DNA of 64,000 nucleotides from Paenibacillus elgii NBRC 100335 (GTDB lineage Bacteria; Bacillota; Bacilli; Paenibacillales; NBRC-103111): contig NZ_BIMB01000004.1 in NCBI RefSeq assembly GCF_004000865.1, positions 1 to 64,000 of the forward strand, in the 5' to 3' direction. The notes below the pieces were generated by a model. The model had not been told where the DNA came from. It was given only the letters and a program-made list of their open reading frames with translations, and searched no databases. Both the position numbers and the translations under genes were made by a program. Below, piece after piece: positions 1 through 9,095 of this stretch; position 1 is the stretch's first letter, and each line of letters starts with the position of its first letter.

Positions 1-358
1 AAGTCCCGCCTGATTCTGACCATCTGCCATTTAGATTGGAAAATTTATTTCTAGCTCTTGTAATTAAATTTCCATTAGCATCATATTTGAACTCTTCCAT
101 ATCACCATTTGGTAAAACGATATTCATTAGTTTTCCTTCGCTGGTATAGGTGTAATACGACCTACCATTAAACGAAATATTGCTGTTAGCTGTGACGGAA
201 GCATTCTTAATCTTGAATTGTTCCTTATTATTGAATGTCAGCATTTGAGGATCTGCATCTTTATTTTCGCCCCACGCAAGTTCCGTCCATGGAAGTGAGA
301 TGAAAAAACTGCAGACACAAATGATAGAAAGAAACTGCTTCACATTTTTAGACTTCAC
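1..358 (-). CDS. Secreted YD-repeat (RHS-like) protein, N-terminal part
   Basis: Reading the minus strand from a GTG at 358, preceded by GGAGG eight bases upstream, gives an open frame running off the window edge. The first ~30 residues form a signal peptide: a lysine-rich start, then a hydrophobic stretch ending near LPWTELAW. Near residue 100 there is a YDANGNLITR motif, the core of YD/RHS repeats found in wall-associated proteins and polymorphic toxins. Only 119 codons are visible, so a C-terminal toxin domain can be neither shown nor excluded. The GTG start and RBS are clear. The RHS assignment rests on one repeat. Confidence 0.7.
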   Translation of the reverse strand, partial: MKSKNVKQFLSIICVCSFFISLPWTELAWGENKDADPQMLTFNNKEQFKIKNASVTANSNISFNGRSYYTYTSEGKLMNIVLPNGDMEEFKYDANGNLITRARNKFSNLNGRWSESGGT

Positions 359-405
359 TTGTTCTTCCTCCACACATTGAAATTATCACAAACCATTAAT
401 ACTCT

Positions 406-456
406 TATTTTCCCTGCTAAATTATACCTTTGGAAGATGATGTCTGTATATAACGG
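406..456. repeat. Dispersed 51-bp repeat, copy 1
   Basis: This segment aligns without gaps to 15080-15130, with 41 of 51 bases identical by my count. On the minus strand it contains AAGGTATAATTT, a good -10 element pointing toward the YD-repeat gene, so it may be a shared promoter block. The rest of 359-720 shows no gene I can support. Confidence 0.5.
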
Positions 457-720
457 CTTTTATAAAAGGACGCTCCGAGTGATTTTTCGTGTTGCGATGT
501 AGTGACGGAAGGGGGAAACCACATACTGAACTACACCCTAATGCACGGGTAAGTACCAAAAGAACGCACAAAAACATTTTTAAAAATTAGCGACCTCTTT
601 AGCCGCGTTGGAAAATACAACCGATTGCACTTGGCCAAGGCCCCCCCTTTTCCCTTGCATAAAAGCCCCTCTGTTAGTAGGATAAAAATACAGATAATTA
701 AGCGCACTGAGGGTGATTCA

Positions 721-2520
721 TTGCTGGACTTTATAAAGCGTTGGTTTTGGTATGACTGGATGATGTTCGTCATTCGGACCATCCTTTTCGTTTCTCTTCT
801 TTTTACTTTGGAACATTTCTCCAAACAATTGACCATTCCTTTCTGGTTAGGGGCTCTGTGGGGGATCACAGCTTTTTCCATTCCTTGGCTTTGTTTGCAA
901 AAGCACTATACGTATTACCTGATCTCGGAAATGGTCATATCCGGGGGATTATGCTTATACGCGGTCTCCCTGTTCCCCGAAGCCTACGTGGCTTTTTTAG
1001 GTCCGACCTTTATGATTGCCAGCAATAGTGCTCAAAAGTCATACCGTTGGTCAGCCCCGATGACCATCTTTGTCATCCCGGCCTTATTCGCGGAATTGTC
1101 TGAACCAAGCGACCTGATGACGATGATCATCCAATTCGGCCCCATTTACGCTGTAGGGTTTGCCTTTCAATTGCTGGTGGTGAACCATCGGCAAAGTGAA
1201 ATGATTCGTGATCAATATGCCGTGCTGGAACAATATTCATCGCAAGTGGAGCGCCTGACATTGGCGGAAGAGCGAAACCGGCTCTCGAAAGACCTTCATG
1301 ATACGATGGGACATTCCTTTACCTCCATTATGGTGGGGCTTGAGACGTTACGTTCGGAAGTGAACACCCCGGAAGGGGAGCGGAAGCTCGATTCCTTGTT
1401 ACAACTAACCCGCGGCAGCCTGGATGAGGTCCGCCAATGTGTGCATCAGGTTGGGGCTGCGCAAGATTCGCGTACCCTTGTAGAGTCGTTGCAGGCATTG
1501 ACGGCCGAATTTCAGGCCTTGACTAAAGTGACGGTTCGACTAAGGACCTTGGGCGAGGAGGTTCAGGTATCCCAACAGGTCAAGATGACCCTGCATCGGT
1601 GTCTGCAGGAATCGCTGACCAATGCCGTACGTCATGGGCAGGCGGGTGAAATTGCGGTCAGCCTGCATTTCGAGGAGAAGCAGCTTCGGCTGGAAGTGCA
1701 AGACAACGGGCTTGGCACCGAAGAACTTCAAGCGGGTTTTGATTTAACGGCGATGAAGGAGCGAGCATCCGATTTGCAGGGACAGGTGCACATCCACTCG
1801 AAGCCGGGCGAAGGAACGGTCGTGACCTGTACATTGCCCAGGCAGGCGGAGCAGCAGGAGGAAGCGATCCGGCTGCTGTTGGTTGACGGTCAGCCATCCA
1901 TCCGGGAAAGCCTTCAAATGATGTTGGCGAGAGAAAAAGATTTCGAAGTCGTGGGACTTACAGAGGACGGGGAGCAGGCGCTGGAACAATGCGAGCGGCT
2001 TCGCCCTCATGTCGTTCTCATGGATTTACATATGCCCCGCATGGACGGTGTGGAAGCGGCCAAACGGGTGAAGCAAAAGCATCCGGGTATCCGCGTGCTG
2101 ATCATGACTACGTTTCAAGAGACCGAAAAAGCGGTTGAAGCTTTGCGGAGCGGGGCGGACGGGTATTTATTAAAGTCTTCGGAGCCTCAGGAGCTTTCCG
2201 AAACGATACGTCTCGTACATCGCGGGGTGATGATGATCGCCCAAGATGTCACCAACCAGTTGATTCAAAACTATGGGGGAGGAGCCCTTCGGGAGCAACC
2301 GGCAGAGCCGGACAGGCCGCTTCCTCCTCCTTCGGGGTTGACCCCGCGGGAGATGGATATTTTGCAATGTTTATCCAAGGGGCTTCGCTATAAAACGATC
2401 GCGGCCAAATTGTATTTGTCCGAAGGAACCGTCCGAAATTATGCTTCCACGATTTATACCAAACTGGGCGTTCGCAATCGAGAAGAGGCCGTACAAAAAG
2501 TTTTCGGGAATCAAGGATAA
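721..2520 (+). CDS. Fused sensor histidine kinase / NarL-type response regulator
   Basis: One frame encodes two proteins that are normally separate. The N-terminal ~180 residues hold several hydrophobic segments. A HisKA_3 H-box follows (DLHDTMGH), then an HATPase domain with N-box ESLTNAVRHG and G-boxes DNGLG and GEGT. At about residue 383 a receiver domain begins (LLVDGQP; phospho-acceptor Asp in LMDLHMP; Thr in IMTTF; Lys in YLLKSS), followed by a LuxR-type HTH (LTPREMDIL). The acidic pair at the receiver start is DG rather than DD. I chose TTG at 721 because GAGGGTG lies just upstream and the frame then starts at the first membrane helix; ATG 625 has no RBS. The downstream serine hydrolase is a likely target. 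Confidence 0.88.
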   Translation: MLDFIKRWFWYDWMMFVIRTILFVSLLFTLEHFSKQLTIPFWLGALWGITAFSIPWLCLQKHYTYYLISEMVISGGLCLYAVSLFPEAYVAFLGPTFMIASNSAQKSYRWSAPMTIFVIPALFAELSEPSDLMTMIIQFGPIYAVGFAFQLLVVNHRQSEMIRDQYAVLEQYSSQVERLTLAEERNRLSKDLHDTMGHSFTSIMVGLETLRSEVNTPEGERKLDSLLQLTRGSLDEVRQCVHQVGAAQDSRTLVESLQALTAEFQALTKVTVRLRTLGEEVQVSQQVKMTLHRCLQESLTNAVRHGQAGEIAVSLHFEEKQLRLEVQDNGLGTEELQAGFDLTAMKERASDLQGQVHIHSKPGEGTVVTCTLPRQAEQQEEAIRLLLVDGQPSIRESLQMMLAREKDFEVVGLTEDGEQALEQCERLRPHVVLMDLHMPRMDGVEAAKRVKQKHPGIRVLIMTTFQETEKAVEALRSGADGYLLKSSEPQELSETIRLVHRGVMMIAQDVTNQLIQNYGGGALREQPAEPDRPLPPPSGLTPREMDILQCLSKGLRYKTIAAKLYLSEGTVRNYASTIYTKLGVRNREEAVQKVFGNQG

Positions 2521-2535
2521 ATGGTTTGGGAAGAC

Positions 2536-2588
2536 AGCACGGGTCTGTACCTTTGAAAGAAGGAACAGGCCCGTGCTTTTTTTATTTT
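2536..2588 (+). terminator. Rho-independent terminator of the kinase/regulator gene
   Basis: A 13-bp stem (2536-2548 with 2565-2577, one G-T wobble) is followed by a T-rich run. It sits 15 bases after the stop codon. Confidence 0.9.
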
Positions 2589-2619
2589 ATCCGGTGCATT
2601 TGCCCAGCATGAGCGTCAT

Positions 2620-2634
2620 ATGACATTTTGTCAT
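2620..2634. promoter_or_regulatory. Inverted repeat ATGACA-TTT-TGTCAT, likely response-regulator box
   Basis: A perfect 6-bp dyad with a 3-bp centre lies between the kinase/regulator gene and the serine hydrolase. Dyads of this shape are known as binding sites for NarL/LuxR-type response regulators of DesR/LiaR-like systems. Assigning it to the neighbouring regulator is inference. Confidence 0.55.
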
Positions 2635-2675
2635 CTCGGCGGGGAGTTCGCTTGCGGGTCGCGGGATAAAAAACG

Positions 2676-2703
2676 GTGACAGAAAATAACTCTCTCCTAT
2701 GAC
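2676..2703 (+). promoter_or_regulatory. Possible promoter of the serine hydrolase gene
   Basis: GTGACA, a 16-bp spacer and TATGAC lie about 40 bases downstream of the dyad, which suits activation from upstream. Both hexamers are imperfect. Confidence 0.35.
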
Positions 2704-2792
2704 ACGTTGTTTGCCATACTTAAACCCAAGAGAAGGAGGAAGGGCAGTACCGAACCTAAGTTTTAGGAAAACAAGGAGAGGGAGAACTAACG

Positions 2793-4787
2793 ATGAGCAA
2801 GATGAAACCCAAGTTGAATATGGCGGCACTATTCTTATGTGCGACCCTGATGACGGCATGCACACCATCCGATGGAAAGCCGGAATCGGCACAAGCGGTG
2901 GAAAAAACGAACCTGAATGGCCCACAGGATGCCAAGGAAATAGAGGCGTTTGCCGATTCTTTATTTGCAGAAGTAATGAAAAAACACAATGTTAATGGTT
3001 CGAATTTCGTTGTGGTCAAGGATGGAAAAGTATTGGTAAATAAGGGATACGGCTATGCCGATAAGGAAAAGAAAACTCCTGTCGATAAAAATACCGTCTT
3101 CCAAATCGGTTCCGTCACGAAGACATTCACCGGGCTAGCCGCAAATCAGCTTGCCGATCAAGGGAAAATTAACCTTCATGAGGACATCCAAACGTATTTG
3201 GGAGGAATGAAGATTCCAAACAAGACCGAAAAAAAACTGACCATGTTTGATCTGCTCACGTACACGCCCGGGTTTGATTTTCCGGATATTGCTTCTTATT
3301 ATTCACCCGAGTTTGCAAATAAAGACATGCCGATGAAGCAGTTCATCCTGGATCATATGCCGACAGTGGTCCGGCCCCCCGGTGAAGCTTATACGTACGA
3401 CAACTTTGGTTTCTTGCTGGCAGGATATGCGATAGAGAATGTAAGCGGCATGCCGTTTCATCAGTATATGGACAAAAATGTGTTCAAGCCGCTCGGCATG
3501 AATTCGACTAGCGTACGCCTAACCCCGGAGCTTAACAATCGCATGGCCGCTCACTATGGTCTGGCTGGTGAACTCGTTCCAATGGACTGGAATGCCCCAA
3601 CCGACGGGCCGCAGGGGAGCATCATATCGACTGGCGAAGATATGGCCAAGTACTTGACTATGCTGCTGCAAAAAGGAAAATACGGAGACAAACAGTTGGT
3701 AAGCGAAAAGACGGCCGAGCAGATGCTCACGTACCAGGTGGTCGCCGATAAAAGCATTCCGCAGACCACCGTAGGGGGATTCGAAGGCTACCGCAACGAA
3801 CTGGCGAATGGCCAGCGTGTCGTTATAAAAGGCGGGAATGTAACGGGCCATCAATCCTTGATCGTAGTAATACCCGAGAAGAATACGGCATTTTCTATGT
3901 CGTACAACAACGAAACAGTGATGATGAGTATGGACGTGTATGAGGCGTTTATGGACCATTATTTTCCCGAAACAAAAACACTCGAGAAACCTGTTTATGT
4001 CCATTTGGATGAAAAGGATGCGGAAAAGTACGTAGGACTGTATCAGAATACGCGCTTTTTCTTCTTGAAATCGAAATTTTCGTACGCCGACGGGAAATTG
4101 CTGATGGAGACAGGAATGGGCAAGCACACATTCAAGATGATTACTCCACTGCTGTTTGAAGACGAATCAGGCAACAAGCTGGCGTTTAAAAAAGACCATC
4201 GCGGATCGATTGAATATTTTTATTACAATAGTATGGAGGGGAATCACTTTGTCTCGGATTCGCAAAAAATCCATGGGAAGCAGCCGTTTTCGGATGTAGC
4301 GGAGGGAAGCAAATATAAAAGCTTTATTGACGTTTTGCACGCCCTGGATATCATGGGTGCGAAATCAGGCACCCGCTTTGAGCCGCAGGCATCCATGACG
4401 CAAAGCGAGTTTGCCGACGCGCTGCTTCGTGCCCATGGATGGTATGGGGTTCCCTGGACCATCGATAGCACGAAGAGGCAAATGCTAACCGGTCTCCCTT
4501 CCTTTGATCCGAATGCGATCATTACAAGGCAGACGGCAGCGGTCATGATTCAAAACCTGAAAGAACTCAAGCCTGCGTCCAAAGTTCAATTGAGCGGTCA
4601 AACGGATGCGTCGGCGGTTGAGGCCGTTACTGCACTGGTTTCGCAGGGCGTTATCGATCCGGATACAACCGTACAGGCGGATGGCAGCGTCGATTTCCGT
4701 TCCAGCCAGCCTTTGCTTCGGCAGGAGGCAGCCGCACTGTTGGATAAAGCGTTTGGCCATTATGCTTTACCGCTCCCCATAAAATAA
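2793..4787 (+). CDS. Serine hydrolase (beta-lactamase/PBP fold) lipoprotein with SLH-like tail
   Basis: A class-C beta-lactamase-like protein of 664 residues. It begins with a lipoprotein signal whose lipobox is LMTACT, so it should be anchored outside the membrane. The catalytic SxxK is seen in GSVTKTF (~residue 105), the second Tyr-x-Asn motif in TYDNFG, and a third-motif equivalent near GGNVTGH. A beta-sheet C-terminal region follows, and the last ~150 residues resemble degenerate SLH repeats (for example MTQSEFADALLRAHG). Such enzymes act as esterases, D-aminopeptidases or carboxypeptidases; the substrate cannot be read from the sequence. The start has GGAGAGGGAG upstream. The gene stands alone behind the dyad at 2620. 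Confidence 0.85.
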   Translation: MSKMKPKLNMAALFLCATLMTACTPSDGKPESAQAVEKTNLNGPQDAKEIEAFADSLFAEVMKKHNVNGSNFVVVKDGKVLVNKGYGYADKEKKTPVDKNTVFQIGSVTKTFTGLAANQLADQGKINLHEDIQTYLGGMKIPNKTEKKLTMFDLLTYTPGFDFPDIASYYSPEFANKDMPMKQFILDHMPTVVRPPGEAYTYDNFGFLLAGYAIENVSGMPFHQYMDKNVFKPLGMNSTSVRLTPELNNRMAAHYGLAGELVPMDWNAPTDGPQGSIISTGEDMAKYLTMLLQKGKYGDKQLVSEKTAEQMLTYQVVADKSIPQTTVGGFEGYRNELANGQRVVIKGGNVTGHQSLIVVIPEKNTAFSMSYNNETVMMSMDVYEAFMDHYFPETKTLEKPVYVHLDEKDAEKYVGLYQNTRFFFLKSKFSYADGKLLMETGMGKHTFKMITPLLFEDESGNKLAFKKDHRGSIEYFYYNSMEGNHFVSDSQKIHGKQPFSDVAEGSKYKSFIDVLHALDIMGAKSGTRFEPQASMTQSEFADALLRAHGWYGVPWTIDSTKRQMLTGLPSFDPNAIITRQTAAVMIQNLKELKPASKVQLSGQTDASAVEAVTALVSQGVIDPDTTVQADGSVDFRSSQPLLRQEAAALLDKAFGHYALPLPIK

Positions 4788-4880
4788 AGCGTCACAGCCA
4801 TGCCGGTAGGTTTGCAAGCGGGGTCCGTCATAATCCATCCATTGATTATTGCGTGCCCCGCCGGCAGCGGCTTCGTCCCT

Positions 4881-5939
4881 CTATTCGATTAAAGACAGGA
4901 ATGACCTCAGCTTCGCGAATACAAATTCAGGCTGCTCAATGTGCGGGGCATGCCCTGCGTCCCCAACAACAAACTCCTCGAAACTGCCGCCGGCTTCCTC
5001 ATACTGTTTAAGAACGCAGCGCATCTGGGAAACCATGGGCTGCGGCGGATACACCTCTTCGCCGGGCCAGCCTTCAACGTAGCCAAGCTTTCCTAAATAC
5101 CCAAAATCGAACCATGAGCTGTCTGACACGATTGCGTCGTCTGCGCCCCGGATCCATAGGATCGGCCGTTTAGGTTCGATATGTATAATCGGCGAAAGAT
5201 TGCCATACTTGGGCGACATCGCATTGTTGATCCCCTCCGCTCCCGGAGCTATGCCGGGCCAATGCTCGCAAGTCTCAAAGGCGCCAGGGTAATGAGCGTC
5301 GCCAATGCGGGTGGACAGCATCGCGTCCAGGTAACGCTCCTCCCGCTCGCCGCTAACGCGAAACGGCGATCTAAAATAAAACTGATTCAGGATATTGCGC
5401 GGGCTGTTCGGCTCTCCCTCGCTGCGGTCTTTGCCGCTGAGGCAGGCGACAAACTGCGGGTTTGCCGTTCCCCCGCCCGAACCGGCGTAATTGTCGTAAC
5501 AAGGCGTCCCCCACTCATCCTTGGTGCCGCCAAAGCCGTATGGCGAAAGCGGGGACATCAAAACGAGCGAACGAACAGCCGCAGGATGATCGATGGCAAG
5601 CTGCATGGCAATTCCTGCTCCCAGCGACCAGCCCAGCACATGTACGGGTTGATTCATGCCGAGAGCATCCAAAAACGACTTCAAATCGTCGGACCAATCG
5701 CGAAGCCCCCGCGTTGCATTGATAGGGAGCGCTTCCGTTTGACCGTATCCGCGCAAATCCGGAGCAAGCACCCAGTACTCCTCGGACAATGCACGAAGGG
5801 TGTCGTCCCAGAATAAATTCGCAGAAACGTTGCCATGAATAAGAAGAAGCGGCGGATTTTCAGCGCTGCCCGCGGATAAATAGGAAACATGCAAGCGGTC
5901 GGTTTGGATCGATTCAGGCTGTAAAGTCGTTAGGGTCAT
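4881..5939 (-). CDS. Alpha/beta hydrolase, last gene of the acyl cluster
   Basis: A 352-residue alpha/beta-hydrolase fold protein. It has the HGN oxyanion region (LLLIHGN), nucleophile elbow GWSLG, a candidate acid in RGADD, and the catalytic His in GDAGHAPH. No signal peptide is seen, so it should be cytoplasmic. The start is ATG 5939: GGGAGGT lies just upstream, and the in-frame ATG at 5954 is part of that RBS. It follows the secreted lipase by 21 bases and probably shares its transcript. It may hydrolyse esters or thioesters from the cluster's products; the substrate is unknown. Confidence 0.85.
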   Translation of the reverse strand: MTLTTLQPESIQTDRLHVSYLSAGSAENPPLLLIHGNVSANLFWDDTLRALSEEYWVLAPDLRGYGQTEALPINATRGLRDWSDDLKSFLDALGMNQPVHVLGWSLGAGIAMQLAIDHPAAVRSLVLMSPLSPYGFGGTKDEWGTPCYDNYAGSGGGTANPQFVACLSGKDRSEGEPNSPRNILNQFYFRSPFRVSGEREERYLDAMLSTRIGDAHYPGAFETCEHWPGIAPGAEGINNAMSPKYGNLSPIIHIEPKRPILWIRGADDAIVSDSSWFDFGYLGKLGYVEGWPGEEVYPPQPMVSQMRCVLKQYEEAGGSFEEFVVGDAGHAPHIEQPEFVFAKLRSFLSLIE

Positions 5940-5960
5940 GCAGATACCTCCCATAGATCG

Positions 5961-7280
5961 TTAGTTTTGTTTGAGCCACTGATCAATCTGTTTCGCTGAA
6001 GCAGCCGCCCAGCCAAGCTGCAAATGATTATGCTGCACCGTTACGTTACCGGCGACATTGCCGATTCCTTGCACCGCTGCCGCGCTTGCAATGAAGACGA
6101 CGCCATCGCTCGGGCCCGTGTGTTCGCTATGAATCGCCGGAATGTCATTTTTATCTCCCGACAGTAAATAGGTCTGAATACTGGCTGGAATTCCCGCATT
6201 CAAAATGGGTTCAACTAACGATCCCTGCTGAATCGCAGCGTCGATCCCGTTGCTATTCGTAAAGAAGCCCTGACCGCCGTAGTAAGTTGTGTACCAATCC
6301 TGCTCAAGCGCGGGAAGCGGATATTCGTCTACCCATTTGCCAAGCATTTGCTTTTGCCCTGGGAAAAAATTTCCTGACGCTGTATTGTAAATCGACAACT
6401 CGGGATGGTTCCTCGATATCCCCCAGCAAACCATTTGCGTGTGCGGAGAAGGCGCGTTGACAACACCGCCGCATTCAGGGAAAATGCTAAGATTATGCGA
6501 CCAGCCATGGCGGAAGATGTAATCAAAGCCTTTGTTCGGATTGCCGACCAACACCAGCTTGCGAATATCTTGGCTGTAGCTTGTGCCCCCCGCTTTTTTG
6601 ACAGAGGAAGCATACATCCGTGAAGAGAAAGCGCCTTTGCTCCAGCCGATAACATCGACTTTGCTTTCACCTGTTACGTTTCGGATAATCGTAATCGCAT
6701 CGTGAATTTGTTCGGCGCTGTAATAATTGTCCCCTTGCTTATGCGGAAAATTAATCGCAAACACTTTGTAGCCTTTGCCGACCAAGTCCTGCATCATGCC
6801 GGTGCCGGGGCAAGATATTGCGCCGCAGCCGTAGGAGCCAAGCTCATTCGGATTCGCCCAAGCGCGATCCGCGTTATCGTTAGCGCCGTGCACGAGCAGA
6901 ACCGGCGTTTTTACCGGATTGGTGTCGTACTTCGGAGCGTAGTAAAGCAAGAAGCGGCTGGAATGCGGCTTTTTCACCCCTCCGAAAAACGTCAGGCGTT
7001 GTCCGTCCTGATCGCCTCGCCCATCTTGGGGGTAGTCCTCGGCAGCGAACATCGGATTGTTGTCCTTCCAACGTTCCACCTTGCTCCATCCATTGCTAAC
7101 CGTTGTAAACGTCTGCTCCAGCACCAAATTGGATGCTGCCGCCTCTGCAGTTCCTCCTACAACCTCCGCAGCTCCCGCACCTCCTGCTGCCTCTGCTCCG
7201 CTCACTCCGGCAATCGGTACGAGCAGCGCGCAGACGAGCAACAGTGCCGTTGTTACCGATGGCAACCATCTTTTGTACAT
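5961..7280 (-). CDS. Secreted lipase/esterase
   Basis: A 439-residue protein with a Sec signal peptide (basic MYKRW start, long hydrophobic stretch, Ala-rich cleavage region near residue 30). The body is a lipase-type alpha/beta hydrolase: LLVHGAND oxyanion motif, nucleophile elbow GWSKG (~residue 217), an Asp candidate in the SGDKND/GPSDG region and a His candidate in QHNHLQLGW. Cysteines in SYGCGAISCPG and PECGG could form disulfides in the exported enzyme. RBS AAGGGAG lies nine bases from the ATG. A 151-base gap separates it from the upstream reductase gene, so it may have its own promoter. Exported ester hydrolysis would feed the acyl-CoA ligase; that link is inference. Confidence 0.82.
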   Translation of the reverse strand: MYKRWLPSVTTALLLVCALLVPIAGVSGAEAAGGAGAAEVVGGTAEAAASNLVLEQTFTTVSNGWSKVERWKDNNPMFAAEDYPQDGRGDQDGQRLTFFGGVKKPHSSRFLLYYAPKYDTNPVKTPVLLVHGANDNADRAWANPNELGSYGCGAISCPGTGMMQDLVGKGYKVFAINFPHKQGDNYYSAEQIHDAITIIRNVTGESKVDVIGWSKGAFSSRMYASSVKKAGGTSYSQDIRKLVLVGNPNKGFDYIFRHGWSHNLSIFPECGGVVNAPSPHTQMVCWGISRNHPELSIYNTASGNFFPGQKQMLGKWVDEYPLPALEQDWYTTYYGGQGFFTNSNGIDAAIQQGSLVEPILNAGIPASIQTYLLSGDKNDIPAIHSEHTGPSDGVVFIASAAAVQGIGNVAGNVTVQHNHLQLGWAAASAKQIDQWLKQN

Positions 7281-7431
7281 GTATCCAATCTCCCTTCATG
7301 GCGACTGTTCGCGCATATCCAAAAGTCACAGCCGCATCGTGTTTTTATGCGTCCCTAAACGCATGGTTTCATCATAATTGGAAGCGGTTGCATTTCAGTT
7401 GCAGAAGACGGCGAGCGCTTGTTTTGGCTGC

Positions 7432-8172
7432 TTAGATGACTAAACCTCCGTTTACTTCCAGTACCGTGCCATTGACGTAATCCGATTCGGAGGAAGCAAG
7501 AAATAAATACGCATTCGCGACATCCATCGGCCGCCCGAGGCGGCGGAGCGGAATTTTCTCCAGCATCTGCTGAACCACTTTCTCCGGCATGTTCGCCACC
7601 ATCCCCGTCTCAATAAAGCCAGGGGCAACCGCATTGGCCTGAATGCCTTTCGGACCAAGCTCCTTCGCCCACGTTTTCGTCATTCCTATAATTCCCGCTT
7701 TGGTCGCGGCATAATTGGTTTGCCCGATGTTGCCATGCACGCCTACAATCGATGCCGTACTGATAATTTTCCCGCTTCCGCGTTCGATCATCGAATGGAC
7801 CAGCGCCTTGGTACAATAGAAAACGCCGTTCAAATTCACTTGAATGACCCGGTGCCACTCCTCTTCGGTCATTTTGGCCAGTGTACGATCCTGCGTAATT
7901 CCCGCGTTATTGATCAAGACATCGACCGCACCGTATCGCGCCAGCGCTTCTGCCGCCATTTTGGTGACACTGCCGCTGTCGGACACGTCCACTTCGATAA
8001 AATGCGCATCCGCTCCCTTTTGCAGCAATGCCTGAATTGCTTCCTCCCCCTGTTGTTTGTTGTAATCGGCTATAATGACGCGCGCTCCCTCCTGTGCAAA
8101 AAGCGTCGCTGTCTCTCGCCCGATGCCGGCGGCTCCACCCGTAATAAGCGCTGTTTTCCCTTGCAGTCTCAT
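7432..8172 (-). CDS. FabG-like short-chain dehydrogenase/reductase
   Basis: A classical SDR of 246 residues. It has cofactor motif TGGAAGIG, NNAG at ~residue 88, catalytic Ser (STASIVG), the YAATK Tyr/Lys pair, and PGFIETGM. The sequence is close to 3-oxoacyl-ACP/acetoacetyl-CoA reductases, which reduce a beta-keto acyl thioester to the 3-hydroxy form. Its ATG overlaps the stop of the upstream hydrolase as ATGA, with GGAGGAG upstream, so the two are translationally coupled. A KAS III-like enzyme in the same operon could supply the beta-keto substrate. Confidence 0.9.
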   Translation of the reverse strand: MRLQGKTALITGGAAGIGRETATLFAQEGARVIIADYNKQQGEEAIQALLQKGADAHFIEVDVSDSGSVTKMAAEALARYGAVDVLINNAGITQDRTLAKMTEEEWHRVIQVNLNGVFYCTKALVHSMIERGSGKIISTASIVGVHGNIGQTNYAATKAGIIGMTKTWAKELGPKGIQANAVAPGFIETGMVANMPEKVVQQMLEKIPLRRLGRPMDVANAYLFLASSESDYVNGTVLEVNGGLVI

Positions 8173-9095
8173 GCTAATCTCCTCCGTTCCATAAATTCAG
8201 CTACAACCCGGCAGAGCAGCGCCAGATTGTCCACCATAGGCGAATGGCCCGTATGATCCAATTCCCTGTAAACCACATGCCCGCCCAAATCCTCTACCAA
8301 TTCCTCCGTCATTTGACGGGTGACGACTTTATCTTGGTTCCCCCATAAAACAAGCGTTGGCATCGAAAGGCGTGCCGCATCGCTGCTGCCGTCCCCTGCT
8401 TCATGATCCTTGGCGCTCATATTGAAGCGATTCATGGCATCGTAGACATCCAGCAAATTTTTTTGCGTCAGCATGTCGTTCAGATACGTCTCGTACCGGA
8501 CTTCATCCGGCTCCTGGATGACATACACTTGTCGATTCCACAAATTGCGCAAAAATGCTTTGTCCCGGTGATCATAGGCTCGCTGCACCAGCTTCGTTTT
8601 GTCCATTTCGGCAATTTCCGCTCGGGTGCGAAGCCTTCTCGCCTGTACTTGCCCAGACTGCTCATCCTTCTCTTCCGCGTGGTAACACGGATAGCCTCTT
8701 GTTGACATGGACGCCAGTAAAATTAACGCCTCTACGTACTGCGGATACGAAGCTGCGAATTGCATGGCGACTCCGCCGCCCATCGACCAGCCCATCAGCG
8801 TGAATGAAGTAAGGCTCAGCCCGTCCACAAACAACCGAAGATCCTCCGAAAAATCAGCTATACTGCGGACCGGTACATGATACGTAGAAGCGCCAAAGCC
8901 TCGTAAATCAACAGCAATCAGCGTATGAGACGGGTCGAAACTTTCCATAAACAGATCCCAATGCACGGATGAAGTCATATTACCGTGTACGAGCAGCAGC
9001 GTCCGGCCGTTCGCCGTTCCGGTGCCTCTGCGCAAACGGTAGGCCATCGTTTCGCCATTCGAGAGCTGTAACGATTTGAACTCAATTTCCAGCAT
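8169..9095 (-). CDS. Alpha/beta hydrolase
   Basis: A 308-residue cytoplasmic alpha/beta hydrolase: LLLVHGNMTSS oxyanion region, nucleophile elbow GWSMGGG (~residue 100), Asp in LWGNQDKVV and His in DHTGHSPM. The start is ATG 9095, with GGGGGGAAG upstream. It overlaps the end of the KAS III-like gene by 14 bases and its own stop overlaps the reductase start, so it sits tightly inside the operon. The domain set resembles OleB-like hydrolases found beside a thiolase and an acyl-CoA ligase, but I cannot separate OleB from general esterases without alignment. Confidence 0.87.
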   Translation of the reverse strand: MLEIEFKSLQLSNGETMAYRLRRGTGTANGRTLLLVHGNMTSSVHWDLFMESFDPSHTLIAVDLRGFGASTYHVPVRSIADFSEDLRLFVDGLSLTSFTLMGWSMGGGVAMQFAASYPQYVEALILLASMSTRGYPCYHAEEKDEQSGQVQARRLRTRAEIAEMDKTKLVQRAYDHRDKAFLRNLWNRQVYVIQEPDEVRYETYLNDMLTQKNLLDVYDAMNRFNMSAKDHEAGDGSSDAARLSMPTLVLWGNQDKVVTRQMTEELVEDLGGHVVYRELDHTGHSPMVDNLALLCRVVAEFMERRRLA

